From Symbiodinium natans (Eukaryota > Sar > Dinophyceae > Suessiales > Symbiodiniaceae): a stretch of DNA of 35,188 nt. Below the pieces are notes generated by a model. The model had not been told where the DNA came from. It was given only the letters and a program-made list of their open reading frames with translations, and did not search any database. Shown here in pieces: positions 17,206 to 26,079 of the stretch (positions are counted from its first letter, which is position 1; every line of letters begins with the position of its first letter). The translations under genes and the position numbers were made by a program. Location of the stretch: positions 1 through 35,188 of the forward strand of contig CAJNDS010001093.1 in NCBI GenBank assembly GCA_905221605.1, given 5' to 3'.

Positions 17206-17384
17206 GGGTTTGGGGTTTAGGGTTTAGGGTTGAGGGTTGAGAGTTGAGGGTTTAGGGTTTAGGGGGTTTAGGGGTTTAGGGGCTTAGGGGCTTAGGGGCT
17301 TAGGGGTTTAGGGGTTTAGGGGGTTTAAGGGGTTTACAGGGTTTACGGGGTTTGGGGGGTTTAGGGGGTTAGGGTTTAGGGTAT
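17206..17384 (+). repeat. telomere-variant array with 9-10-nt units
   Basis: Units drift from TTTAGGG to TTTAGGGG, GCTTAGGGG and GGGGGTTTA, then return to TTTAGGG. At about 180 bp it is the longest G-strand block here. A G-rich and purine-rich stretch (17400-17650) follows without a convincing gene. Confidence 0.85.
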
Positions 17385-17732
17385 GATCTCAGCGAGTTTC
17401 GGCCTTTGGGGTTCCAGGTTGCGCTCGTCCCGCCCGCCCCCCTCCTCCCAAGAAAAGGGGGGGAGTGGGGGAGGAGGGGTGGTGGGGAGAGTACAGCCTG
17501 AAGCCTGTGGGACCAGGGGCCCTGTATGGCCTGAAGCTTTGGAACCTGAGTTTATCGTGAGATTTTTTGGAACCAGCAGAAGCCAATTGAAAAGTAGCCT
17601 CAGATGAATGAGGGGGGGGGGGGTGACTCCAGCAAAGTCAGGAACTTGCATAAGCCGGAAAACTTTTAGATGATCGCGTTTGGCACCGCAATGTTTGGGC
17701 TGTGTAGTCTTTAACGCAGGCCGTGGTTAGTT

Positions 17733-18407
17733 TTGAGTTACACTTGGTGGAGGATGACCCCGAACTATGCCTACAAGTCATTGCTGGAGGGCGGCTACAT
17801 CAACGATGCCAACCGAGGCTTGATGCAGAAGGCCCTTTTCCTGGGCACGTACCCGCACTTCTCCAACAGGACAGACCGGAAGCTAGCGAATTTTGCGGCC
17901 AACTTCTTCAATGTCCACGTTTGGTCCATGCGCCACCGGCATGCTGCTCCAAAGGAGCAGGTGAAGGGCATCTATGCCGCAATCGATGTGGGAGAGGCGC
18001 TGGCCTTCGATGCTTTTCAGAAGCATGCAGGCGTCGTCTTCAACATCACGGAGGATCGGTACTCCATGGTGTTCCGCACATCGGGAAGTGCCCTTGAAGG
18101 CGATGACGTCGTCACAAATCACCCGCACCTTTACAAGAATGAGCAGGACAGCCTCTACATGGAGAAGGCACTCGATGCCCTGGAGGAGCTCTTCGGCTAC
18201 AAGGTTCGGGAGGCGATCTACGAAGATGGAGGAGTCCGAAGCGCCGACTTTACCGCCATCAGCGTGGAGCCCAAGGAGGGTGCGGTGTCGGTCGATGGCA
18301 TGCTGCGCCACTTCGAAGCCACGAAGAACTTTTTCGCAGAGCGCGCTCTCGTCCTTTCTGAGAAGGCGGCCTGCAAGATCGTGGATGCGGAGGCCATGCA
18401 GGTCTAA
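17733..18407 (+). CDS. unrecognised protein, large 3' exon
   Basis: An open frame from 17715 to TAA at 18405 gives 224 residues counted from 17733; the first ATG is at 17754. No ATG-supported start is evident, so this is more likely a terminal exon opened by an acceptor (CGCAG|G at 17719 or TTAG| at 17730). Strongly biased GC third positions and a long uninterrupted frame make it convincingly coding. Residues include LLEGGYINDANRGLMQKALF, FAANFFNVHVW, a mixed alpha/beta middle and an amphipathic helix DALEELFGYKVREAIYEDGG near 150. I do not recognise the family. The large minus-strand frame opposite is its shadow. Confidence 0.7.
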   Translation: MSYTWWRMTPNYAYKSLLEGGYINDANRGLMQKALFLGTYPHFSNRTDRKLANFAANFFNVHVWSMRHRHAAPKEQVKGIYAAIDVGEALAFDAFQKHAGVVFNITEDRYSMVFRTSGSALEGDDVVTNHPHLYKNEQDSLYMEKALDALEELFGYKVREAIYEDGGVRSADFTAISVEPKEGAVSVDGMLRHFEATKNFFAERALVLSEKAACKIVDAEAMQV

Positions 18408-18821
18408 GTACAGAAGGCCTAGTTGCTGAGCGAGTACACTTGACACTTCTTCTGGGATACTATGATCCCCTAAAAAAGAACTGAAAGTGTAGACTTCTTT
18501 GGGGCTTCTGAACTCAGCAACCACGAAAGGGACACTGTGCTTCAGTAGCCTTGTTGATTCGGTTCATGCTAACGTGGCCCAAGCTGCTTCCATTTCTTCC
18601 CAGCTTCCCAGTGACTTTCGGGGATCCCCAACGTACAATGTACCAGGACAAAGCAGCTTGAACATGACCGGAGCACCTTCGTGAACCAGAATATTCCTTA
18701 GGGTTTTGGGGTTTTGGGGTTTAGGGGCTTGGGGGCTTAGGGGTTTGGGGCTTAGGGTTTTCCACTCTCTCTAGGTTCTATCCTCATCCCAGTGCTACAG
18801 CCGTTTCATGCCCTAACCTGA
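18408..18821. other. no supportable gene
   Basis: The putative 3' flank of the preceding gene. It contains a variant telomeric block (18698-18760) and nothing else recognisable. Confidence 0.5.
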
Positions 18822-19013
18822 AAGTCAGAAGCCTACAGCCACTCGCAGTCATTCAAAGGTCTGTCTCGAGCGAAACGCTGCTTAAAACCTTTTTTTCGGG
18901 AGAGATTGTGGACTTCGTCGAAAGTTGCGGGGAAGAGTGTACGCTTCGGCAAAGCCATGCGATTGCCTGGAGACGTGGAGCGGCGGCAGCCATTTGCGGA
19001 GCACGGTGCTTGA
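18822..19013 (+). CDS. possible terminal exon, basic protein
   Basis: After an in-frame TGA at 18819 the frame is open to TGA 19011 and reads SFKGLSRAKRCLKPFFRERL then WTSSKVAGKSVRFGKAMRLP and GDVERRQPFAEHGA. Several AG acceptors lie near 18826-18858. It has a basic, protein-like composition. Two other plus frames are also open across part of the interval, so frame choice is uncertain. Confidence 0.3.
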   Translation, partial: KSEAYSHSQSFKGLSRAKRCLKPFFRERLWTSSKVAGKSVRFGKAMRLPGDVERRQPFAEHGA

Positions 19014-19590
19014 AGCATCGGACTCTTTTCCCCACGGCTGTTGCAGGGCGCGCGCACTGCTCAAGATCCCCAATGCAAGGGTTTCTTTAAGCTTCTTGCT
19101 ATCTCGTTTATAAAAGACCAAGGGCATTCAGCAAATCTATATTATGGCTCTAAGGGGTCTATCGAATGTACGATGTCTTAATTGTTGGGAGCCTCACTGG
19201 ACCCTCAAAGAAGATTCTCTGTGATGCAGAAGCTTCCAGCCTTCTACCAAATTTTCAGTATATTCAGTATATTCCCTTGCAACCTAGAAGTCAGAAGGTG
19301 CGCTGAGACTTTCGCCCCAGCCACACCAAGGATAGGAATTCGAAGGTATCGCCCGAAAGGAGAACCGCTGCTGAAGATCCGATGCGCGCGCGCCTCGGCA
19401 CGTGTAAACGCCTGCCTGAGGGCCTCAGGGCATGCTCGGGTGAGAGCCACTTTCAGCTCGCTGCTGGAAGCTCAGGCGCCCAAAGGAGGGGCTACAAGCC
19501 TTAGGGGGCAGCGTATGGCCTGGGTGGTTTTGAAAATGCGCTTCTTGAAGCCCGAGCTTCCTTGGCGAACATTTTTTTAAAGCCGAGGTT
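19014..19590. other. no firmly supportable gene
   Basis: A 132-codon frame (19182-19580) exists, but it has neutral composition, no domain and no splice context, so it is not called. ATATTCAGTATATTC near 19256 is a short tandem duplication. Confidence 0.4.
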
Positions 19591-19689
19591 GGGATGCTCC
19601 CCCTTATACTAACAGTCCTTATAGGGATTACACTAGGGGTACTAGTATCCCTATGAATTAAGGGCTGTTAGTAGAAGGGGGAACATCCT
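19591..19689. mobile_element. MITE family B, best-preserved copy
   Basis: Inverted ends GGGATGCTCCCCCTTATACT and GTAGAAGGGGGAACATCC, plus AACAGTCCTTATAGGG against ATTAAGGGCTGTTAG. A complete palindromic non-coding element of about 99 bp. Confidence 0.8.
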
Positions 19690-19746
19690 AACAAGGTTCA
19701 GAATCTGGGTGCGGAAGAGAACCAGGATGCCATCAGGCAATGAACA

Positions 19747-19800
19747 GGGTTATAGGGTGAGGTAGCCCTTCCAGGACGGGCTACTACACCCTATAACCCC
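19747..19800. repeat. long hairpin / short inverted-repeat element
   Basis: GGTTATAGGGTGAGGTAGCCC pairs with GGGCTACTACACCCTATAACC across a 9-nt loop, with one or two mismatches. The arms contain telomere-like CCCTATAA. Confidence 0.7.
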
Positions 19801-20375
19801 TTGGAAAGGCCCTTTATGGAGATGATTACGGGGATTCTAGGGCCTCATAGCCCATCCTGGTTGGCGGGTTGAAAAAACATGTGTTTTGTTTTTTTGGGGG
19901 GGAAGACAGGCAAGGGCAAGCGGGACAATACTATTGACAGAGCTTTATCGGGATTTTGTTTGTAGAACTGACTCTTGACGTGGAAGGCAGGCGTGTGCCA
20001 AACGGGGGTGAGGTCGGGCAGAGATGGCATGCTCACGGGAATCAATTGGCACGATAGGCTCCTGGTTCCTCTCACAGGTCCCAATCCGTGCAGTCTGCGC
20101 GGTTCTGCGTCAGAAGAGGCATTGCCTGTGGTTCGACTCCCTCGCTTTGCCTGCTGTTTGCCTGCAAATTCTTTGGGGTTGCGCCGGCTACGGCTGCATA
20201 GTACATTCATCTCGAAGGCCGGCAAGCATCAGCGCTGCCAGCATGCCAGCAAGAATTGCAAAAGCAAATAAAGGATTGGCCTCCAGGGTACCAAGGCTTA
20301 TGCAGCGCTTGCCCTTAATCCCACGCAGCCCCGCGGTTGTTTGGGAATGTTCTAGGGACGCAATTACTGACGCAA
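19801..20375. other. region without a firm gene
   Basis: Open plus frames near 19975-20330 include a possible exon after CTCACAG (20090), reading VPIRAVCAVLRQKRHCLWFD, but no confirming junction is found. Confidence 0.3.
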
Positions 20376-20515
20376 GAGTGTTCAAGAGTGTTTCGGGAGC
20401 GTTCGGAAGCGGGGGTGTCCAGGACTGTTCGGGAGTCCGTTCGGGAGTGTTCGGGAAGTCCTCCTTTGGAGTGTTCGGGAGCGTTCGGGAGGGTTCGGGG
20501 GAGTGTTCGGGTGCG
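20376..20515. repeat. degenerate GTTCGGGAG minisatellite
   Basis: About ten imperfect units of GTTCGGGAG (9-18-bp spacing). CGAACCCGAACCTCGAACATTCC just downstream (20535-20556) is the inverted form, so the block can fold back. Confidence 0.75.
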
Positions 20516-20710
20516 TGGCTTACTTCCACTCCCGAACCCGAACCTCGAACATTCCGAAAGGGCTCAGAAACGGCTCAAGATCATTCAACTTCTCATATCT
20601 CATAGACTTGTACACCATTTCCCAATCACGCGCGCTGCGAAGCATGCCCTCCTTCGCCAAGATATGATGGGCCAAACCTGGCATGAGCGTCTAAGCCTGA
20701 ACCTCGGAAC

Positions 20711-20817
20711 CCAGAGACTCCCAAACCCCTTAATTAAGGAATATACCTAAATTTATAATAGGAACTATCATATGATTTAAGGTATATTCCTTAATTTAGG
20801 GGTTTTGGAGTCTCTGG
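20711..20817. mobile_element. MITE family E with near-perfect 39-bp inverted ends
   Basis: The left arm CCAGAGACTCCCAAACCCC..TTAAGGAATATACCT is mirrored by AGGTATATTCCTTAA..GGGGTTTTGGAGTCTCTGG. The loop is AT-rich. A single arm (AAGGTATATTCCTTAAACCC) recurs near 594-613. Confidence 0.8.
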
Positions 20818-20845
20818 GAACGACCCAAGAGCTGTCTCGTCTGGA

Positions 20846-21124
20846 TTGGAGCACGCCTGGTGGACGGGGCAAGACCGGGTGCCTTGTCGGTTGCCGTTCA
20901 AAGCATTCTTCGGCTTGTGGAGGTCTTCCGAACTGATCCGCCTTGACGTTGCGAACACGTGTAATCGTGTAAACATCCTTCTGCCGTGTGAAGGTAACGC
21001 ATCAGCTGTGCTTCTGAAAGTTTCCACGTTTTCGCACACAGCCCACTACGCCTCGAGAAGTGGCCCGTTTTATCCAGGCTTCATGCGAGAACAGCTGCCA
21101 ACATCAAGGTGTACGTATCCTTAG
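20846..21124 (+). CDS. possible exon, tyrosine-recombinase-like fragment
   Basis: An open frame reads LPFKAFFGLWRSSELIRLDV then ANTCNRVNILLP. The [FL]GLxRSxEL..LxxxDV spacing resembles the region around the first catalytic Arg of tyrosine recombinases, but the Arg position is shifted and no H-x-x-R or Tyr motif follows. The frame begins with a non-ATG codon and a GT donor (TCAAG|GTGTACG) near 21106 is likely. It could be a remnant of a mobile gene or an unrelated exon. Confidence 0.25.
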   Translation: MEHAWWTGQDRVPCRLPFKAFFGLWRSSELIRLDVANTCNRVNILLPCEGNASAVLLKVSTFSHTAHYASRSGPFYPGFMREQLPTSRCTYP

Positions 21125-21157
21125 CCCAACCCTTAGCCCAACCCTTAGCCCAACCCT
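21118..21157 (+). repeat. 12-bp tandem repeat x3
   Basis: CCTTAGCCCAAC repeated three times. The sequence between here and 21,611 has overlapping open frames but no decisive coding signal. Confidence 0.8.
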
Positions 21158-21611
21158 GGCCACCTAAAATTAAGTACTGTAGTCCAAGTATGAATGGCTC
21201 GAATCCCCCCGAACCCCTTGACCCTAGATTCTGCGCAGCATCCCGCATAGAAACATTCAGTGGGCTCAACCCCAAGGCCCAACAACTGCATGCAATCGAC
21301 TCGAATGAGGTGGCCCGTCGGCTTCAGGTGTCTCGCCGTCATCTTAACACTGCAGCCCTTTTTCTTACGCTTGTGGGTCGGCAACGCTTGCTGCATGTTT
21401 CAAATGCTGGCATCAACGTACTCGGCAGCATCCAACAACAGATTTCACCCATTCCAGGTCCGACATTGGCACGCTTGCCTCAGCGCCGGTCATGGGGATT
21501 CGGGTTTAGTGTCGGCAGGCGTTTCGCAGATAACTTGTAAACAAGACTCAGTGAGCTCAGCGGGTCCCTTTAGTGACGGGTGCTGTAGATATCCAAGACT
21601 CCCTTCTTGCC

Positions 21612-22739
21612 ATGGCCCCTCTTAAGACTAGACTGGGTGTGACCGCGATGCCGCACTGCGGTCATCGAGCGCCAGGGACGAGATTTCTGGCCGCGTGTGG
21701 GCGTGCAACTTGCTTGCTCTGCTTGCTAGCAGCTGCCTTGCCTGGCTCTCCTGGCCAAGGTGCATCTGTCCCAAAGGTGCCAACTGTCAGTCCACGCAGA
21801 GCGCTCTTCCTGGCACTGGCTGCACCTTCACCCGCCTCGGCAGAGTCAGTGTGGACTGCCACGGTGGGGTGCGACGGTGCCAAGGACAGTGCCAACTGCT
21901 TCACCACAGTGACTGAGGCCTTGAGAGCTATTCCCAAGGATTCTGGCACAGCGCTCGTGACCGTGGCGGCGGGCACTTACCGGGAACAAGTTCGGGTCCC
22001 ACGGGGCCCTGTCCTGACATTGGAGTCTTCTCCACCGAATGCTGCCACGCTGGTATGGGAGTCAGACAGACCCTACGAGGCCGCGCTCACCGCGGAGCAG
22101 GGATCGCAAGTTACGGTCCGAGGCTTCAATATCAAGCATGCTGGCAAAAGCGTCGCCAACAACTACGCAGTCTTTTCCCCGGGAGGTGATTTGTCACTGG
22201 AGGACTGCGATGTGATGTCGTCAACGGGTGCAGGAGTTGCTGCAGAGGGCGGCCGCCTCTCACTTCAAAGGTGCCGAGTGCATGACTGCGCCCGGCAGGG
22301 CGCGGTGCTTTTTGGGCCGATCATTGGCGATGAGCCACTGCAGGCGCGCTGCTCATGCAGCGTCTTCAGTGGGAATGGCCAATTCCTCGGAGATGGTGAT
22401 GCCATACCAGGGCCGTTTGATGGAGTTCTGGCACGCAACAACGTGGAGGCTTCCATCTCAGATGTTGTGATTGAAGGCAGCGGACTCGCCGGGCTTGCAG
22501 TGACTTACTCCGCCTTTGGTTGAACTTTACACTTTTTGGGTTTCCTGATTCACGAGGAATATTGAAGTTTAACCTTTTAAAAAGATTTTCCCCTTGGCTA
22601 TTGGAGAAGTAAGGTGATGGAGGACACGCGGGTCGAGGCTTTCGGACTGACCCTGCGAGGCAACCGCCAGGGCCCCAGCCGCGTCACCAACGGCGGCGAG
22701 CTTGTGGCGGCTGCGAGGCCCAGCGATGCCAAGTGCTGA
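21612..22739 (+). CDS. right-handed beta-helix protein with plastid-type presequence, two exons
   Basis: ATG 21612 sits in GCCATGGCC. Exon 1 is 21612-22499 and exon 2 is 22614-22739, joined in phase 0 (GLAGLA|VMEDTRVEAF) for 337 residues. The N-terminus has a signal-peptide core (ATCLLCLLAAALPGSPGQG), a Ser/Pro stretch, then SPRRALFLALAAPSPASA|ES, a twin-Arg thylakoid-lumen-like signal. Together they look like the tripartite presequence of dinoflagellate lumen proteins. The mature part has pectinesterase-like FTTVTEALRAIP..AAGTYREQVRV followed by beta-helix coils (LSLEDCDVMSSTGAGVAAEG, LSLQRCRVHDCARQGAVLFG), as in NosD/FBXO11-type helices. No pectinesterase catalytic Asp/Arg set is seen. Probably carbohydrate- or protein-binding; the lumen location is inferred. 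Confidence 0.65.
22500..22613 (+). other. 114-bp intron of the beta-helix gene
   Basis: The boundaries GCA|GTGACT and GTAAG|GTG restore a continuous beta-helix rung. GGTTGAACTT and AAGTTTAACC inside form an imperfect inverted pair, as in short introner-type introns. Without splicing the frame stops at TGA 22521. Confidence 0.5.
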
Positions 22740-22765
22740 CCGCCAAGATATGGACCAAATGTGGC

Positions 22766-23217
22766 TTTAGGGTTTAGGGTTTAGGGTTCAGGGTCCCTGA
22801 TGTACCCCCAAAATACCACAATCCTTATTATAGGAACCCCACAATTTCCAGAATCCTCATTGTAGGAACCCCCAGAAAGGGAACCCCCCTATTTTCGTAA
22901 ATCCCCGTAGTGCCAGAAACCGCAGGCATGGGTGGGGGCTCTGTCGAAATGTTCAGGGAAGGATTTGTTGAAGAGGGCAGGAAAGACATGTCTAGCAGAG
23001 AGGGCTGAGGCTTTAGGGTTTAGGTTTTAGGGTTCAGGGTTTAGGGTTCAGGGTTTAGGGTTTAGGGTTTAGGGTTTATAGGGTTTTGCGTAACGTTAAG
23101 GAGGGTTTGGTGCTTAACCTGGATCCTTTTTTCTCTGGCGGAATATGCCTGATCCTTACATAGTAGAAAAAAACAAACCCCTAAACCCTAAACCCGAAAC
23201 CCGAAACCCTAAACCTA
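22766..23217. repeat. mixed telomeric blocks around non-coding sequence
   Basis: G-strand blocks at 22766-22794 and 23012-23083 and a C-strand block at 23176-23217. Between them, a repeat-like segment (CCCCTATTTTCGTAAATCCCC, 22887-22907) has relatives near 11890-11960 and 31715. No gene is seen from 22,740 to 23,850. Confidence 0.75.
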
Positions 23218-23350
23218 GCATGCTACAGGATATGGATCTGAAGCCAAGACCTGATGATGGTTTAAGGTCTAGTGATGAACGGGTAGAGATCCAAAACCTT
23301 GACCCAAATCCTTAGAGCCCTATCTCACAGAAGCCTAAACCCTAAACGCT

Positions 23351-23431
23351 AATTCCTAAACTTCCTAAACTTCCTACACTTCCTACACTTCCTACACTTC
23401 CTACACTTCCTAAACTTCCTAAACTTCCTAA
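23351..23431. repeat. 9-bp minisatellite CTTCCTA[AC]A
   Basis: Nine or so tandem units of CTTCCTAAA or CTTCCTACA, next to CCCTAAA repeats from which the unit may derive. Confidence 0.9.
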
Positions 23432-23646
23432 ACCCCAAGCTTTTCACCTGTGCTCCTTAATCGTGCGGTAACCTTCAAGCGGGGTGTGTCAGAGTTCCCA
23501 GTACAAAGTTTCGCATACCCTAAACCCTAAACCCTAAACCCCAAACCCTAAACGTGTGAAGGCGGGACGTTTCTGCGACTGGGGCTCACTGCTACGATCG
23601 TTACCACGCAAGGCACACATCCCACATTGCTCCAATTTACTACTAT

Positions 23647-23749
23647 TTGCTTAAGAGCCCCAAAAGAATAAACTAAAAATGATAATAATCCCTATATATT
23701 ACCCTGAATAAGGAAGAATATGTTATATTTTCTCGCGGTTCTTAAGCAA
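23647..23749. mobile_element. MITE family with TTGCTTAAGAGCCCC ends, copy 2
   Basis: TTGCTTAAGAGCCCC at the left pairs with GGTTCTTAAGCAA at the right; the 75-bp interior is AT-rich and unlike copy 1. The flanks (TACTAT / ATGAGTA) continue the pairing weakly. Confidence 0.75.
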
Positions 23750-23850
23750 TGAGTAAGTGGTTTACGGCTTTTAGGGCTCCAGAGCTGTTTTCTTCTGGTA
23801 GGTCAGAGGGTCATGGTAGTGCACAGGCAGCTTCCTCGCCCAAAGACATC

Positions 23851-23904
23851 TCTAAACCCAAGAGTTCCAAGAGCATCTCTAAACCCGAGAGTTCCAAGAG
23901 CATC
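23851..23904 (+). repeat. 27-bp tandem pair upstream of the SH3b gene
   Basis: Two adjacent 27-bp units (TCTAAACCC[AG]AGAGTTCCAA + GAGCATC) with 26/27 identity. In one frame it encodes SKPKSSKSI / SKPESSKSI. Confidence 0.85.
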
Positions 23905-23924
23905 TCGCCCGCAAGCGCTGCGTG

Positions 23925-24514
23925 ATGCAGACGAAGCGCGCTCGCATGGAGGAGGTGTGGTACCTCCCACCTGAGCTGGAACTGGAGGGCATAGACTCTT
24001 GGAATATCCGCCAAGAGCCTCGCCGAGACTCCCCGGTTCTCGGCGTTATCCACTCCAACGAGCACTTCAGGGTCACTGACCGACAGGGTGATTGGATTCG
24101 GGTCCAGCTGCAAGATGTCAGTGGATGGAGTCATTGCAAGATGCCGTCCTTTTACGGTGACCTAGAGGCCCTGAGACCTGTGAGCACAGGGAGTGCACCT
24201 TTCCGCACAGCAGCACTTCGGCGGAGTAGGGAGAGCAAGGAGCAGACGCTTCAAAAGCTGCTCGGTTGGTTTTTGGGGCATATTTTGGTTTTGTTCCCTA
24301 CTGTGGGCTTTTTAGGGACCCTCTACATAAATATCTTATTTATATTTTGCTTTTGCCCTACTTGGGCGTTTTAGGGACCCTCTACACAAATTGTCTTTTT
24401 CCGAGGGTTTTTATGGCCCAACCCAGGCTCCTGAAGACGCTCCACGCCCAGCGTGAGAAGTACGAGGCCCTCCAGCGCTCGGCCAGTCCAGAGGTGGTCC
24501 GCGCGGCTATGGAG
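23925..24514 (+). CDS. SH3b-like domain protein, two exons (partial)
   Basis: ATG 23925 follows an open stretch from 23883. Exon 1 (to 24268) encodes an SH3b-like domain at about residues 20-75: SWNIRQEPRRDSPVLGVIHS, NEHFRVTDRQGDWIRVQ and GWSHCKM, with the repeated small-barrel Trp and Gly positions. Exon 2 (from 24427, after GCCCAACCCAG|G) continues in phase: LLKTLHAQREKYEALQRSAS then PEVVRAAMEP. The 158-bp intron (GT donor TTG|GTTTTTGG) contains an internal duplication of TTTTAGGGACCCTCTACA. The gene's 3' end is not seen; a MITE C begins near 24540. SH3b domains usually bind peptides or cell-wall material; the role here is unknown. Confidence 0.55.
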
Positions 24515-24539
24515 CCTAGATCGATCCTACAGCATTCTC

Positions 24540-24637
24540 GTCTGTTGCCCTTGGGTGGCCTTGGGTTCCCTTATAAAGTAGCCCACCAAAAACGGGGGGG
24601 TGCCCTTATTGTAATCTGGTTAGACTGGGCTACTAAG
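24540..24637. mobile_element. MITE family C, copy 1
   Basis: GGTTCCCTTATAAAGTAGCC, the following CCACCAAAAA, GGGTGCCCTTATTGTAATC and the end CTGGGCTACTAAG match 28358-28468. The left end is degenerate. Confidence 0.65.
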
Positions 24638-24679
24638 TGCCGATTCTTCTCTGCGCTATGTCACATGTCATTGCATTTT

Positions 24680-24762
24680 GCACTATATTACATTTGCACC
24701 CTGTTTACTAGGGCCCCCACTGCACTATGTTAGTGTTGCACCCTGTCTAGTAGGGCCCCCCC
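24680..24762 (+). repeat. 42-bp tandem pair
   Basis: GCACTATATTACATTTGCAC and GCACTATGTTAGTGTTGCAC start two adjacent units, each ending in TAGTAGGGCCCCC-like sequence; about 80% identical. Confidence 0.8.
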
Positions 24763-24857
24763 TGAAGAATGTCATGTTTGCCGGAGAACTCTGTGACCGT
24801 TTCTGGGTCCGGAGCGGGGTCCTGTGTAAAGTCAAGTGGTTCCCGGGATCCGTTGAG

Positions 24858-24906
24858 GTTTAGGGTTTAGGGTTTAGGGTTTAGGGTTTAGGGTTTAGGG
24901 TTTAGA
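24858..24906 (+). repeat. interstitial telomeric array, G strand
   Basis: Seven perfect TTTAGGG units with sharp edges. Confidence 0.92.
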
Positions 24907-25126
24907 GTTTTGCTTTCAAACAAAAGCTTCACAAGCCGATGCCTACGCCTCTTGGCGTAGAGGCCGGGCCTTTGAATCGTAAGGTGCGCCAAAACCTAGA
25001 ATTCCCTTTTCAAAAGCCATCTGAAACACATTGTTGCGCGCGATCCATCCCTAAACCCTAAACCCTAAACCCCAAACCCTAAACCCTAAAGGGCTGGCTC
25101 AGGCGTTACTCGGACCTCCAAAAATG

Positions 25127-25322
25127 GGCACGGTTTTGAGATACTCCCCCCTTATGCTAGCCAGTCCTTAGTAGGGACTATATAGTCGTGGGTACTATAA
25201 TCGGTTTAGGGTTCAGGGTTTAGGGTTAAGGATACAGGGTTTAGGGTTTAGGGTTTAGGGCTTAGGGAAGAGGACTGTTAGTATAAGGGGGAACATCCCA
25301 AGGCACGGTTTTGGGGATACTC
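25127..25322. mobile_element. MITE B interrupted by telomeric repeat and flanked by a duplication
   Basis: Family B ends (GATACTCCCCCCTTATGC at 25139; ACTGTTAGTATAAGGGGGAA up to 25300) enclose 66 bp of TTTAGGG-type repeat (25203-25268) placed after TATAATC. GGCACGGTTTTGAGATACTC (25127) and GGCACGGTTTTGGGGATACTC (25302) flank the whole as a direct repeat. Confidence 0.75.
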
Positions 25323-25386
25323 TTTTCTGTCCTGGCCCCGGGCCCGGGTCTCTGGATTGGCTTGAAGGCTGGGCCTTTGAATCTTA

Positions 25387-25527
25387 ATAAACCCTAAGCC
25401 CTAACTAAACGTTAAACCCTAAACCCTAAACCCTAAACCCTAAACCCTAAACCCTAAACCCTAAACCCTAAACCCTAAACCCTAAACCCTAAACCCTAAA
25501 CCCTAACCCTAAACCCTAAACCCTAAA
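25387..25527 (-). repeat. longest C-strand telomeric array
   Basis: Nearly twenty CCCTAAA units, most perfect, with one CCCTAA. No chromosome end is present: unique sequence continues on both sides. Confidence 0.93.
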
Positions 25528-25600
25528 CGGGCCTTCTTGCCAAGACCCCGAGAACCCGGAATCCCAACTGAGCCGAAACCAAGAATTCCCTTCTTTGAGC

Positions 25601-25713
25601 CATATGGTGATTTGTCGAAGTGATGGTCCCTTTTGGGGTCCCTATTTCTCGACGGCCCCTCTTGTTCAGGGCACCCAAACAGGGGCCATAAGTGTGAGAA
25701 GTGACCATATGAA
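25601..25713. mobile_element. possible inverted-repeat element
   Basis: CATATGGTGATTTGTCGAAG at the left and GAGAAGTGACCATATG at the right are imperfect inverted ends around CCCTTTTGGGGTCCC and AGGGGCC. Only one copy is seen. Confidence 0.4.
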
Positions 25714-25738
25714 TAGATGCTCGCGATCGAGGTTTGGG

Positions 25739-25772
25739 GAGGGGTTGAAGGCCCCGAGGGCCTTCAACCCTC
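25739..25772. repeat. perfect short hairpin
   Basis: GGGTTGAAGGCCC, a loop of about four bases, then GGGCCTTCAACCC. A transcript would fold into a strong stem. Function unknown. Confidence 0.7.
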
Positions 25773-26079
25773 GGGCTGTTCTTGTTCTTCCTCTTTCGTC
25801 TTGTCGAATTCAGATTTATCTACACTCGTCCCTTTCGAAATCATATGAGACCCGGGGACCGTTATAGAGAGACACAGCATCAGCTTCGACTGTTCGGGCG
25901 GGAGGGGGGGGGGGGGGTCGGTGGTGGTGGTGGGTGGTGGTTGTGAAAGAGGGTGCAACATTACGTTATGTTGCACAGACCATGTTTAAAGGAAAACTGT
26001 TTTGACTACAACAGAATAGGACAGTATAGCAGTATGTCATACTATATCCTAGTGTGTTGTAAAGCACTAAGTTAAACTG

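Noticed and set aside
17376-17651. Open frames in both strands of the G-rich 17.4-17.65 kb stretch
   Set aside because: Low-complexity Pro/Gly/Ser-rich translations of a purine-pyrimidine-biased tract.
17883-18524. 213-codon minus-strand frame
   Set aside because: Shadow of the plus-strand gene at 17733-18407, which has better composition and codon bias.
19182-19580. 132-codon plus-strand frame
   Set aside because: No domain, no splice context and neutral composition; likely chance.
20120-20160. tRNA-like T-loop (GGTTCGACTCC)
   Set aside because: The flanking bases do not form a T stem, and no acceptor or anticodon arm was found.
21109-21540. 143-codon frame upstream of the beta-helix gene
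   Set aside because: Begins in a 12-bp tandem repeat, overlaps another equally open frame, and has no recognisable domain; coding status undecided.
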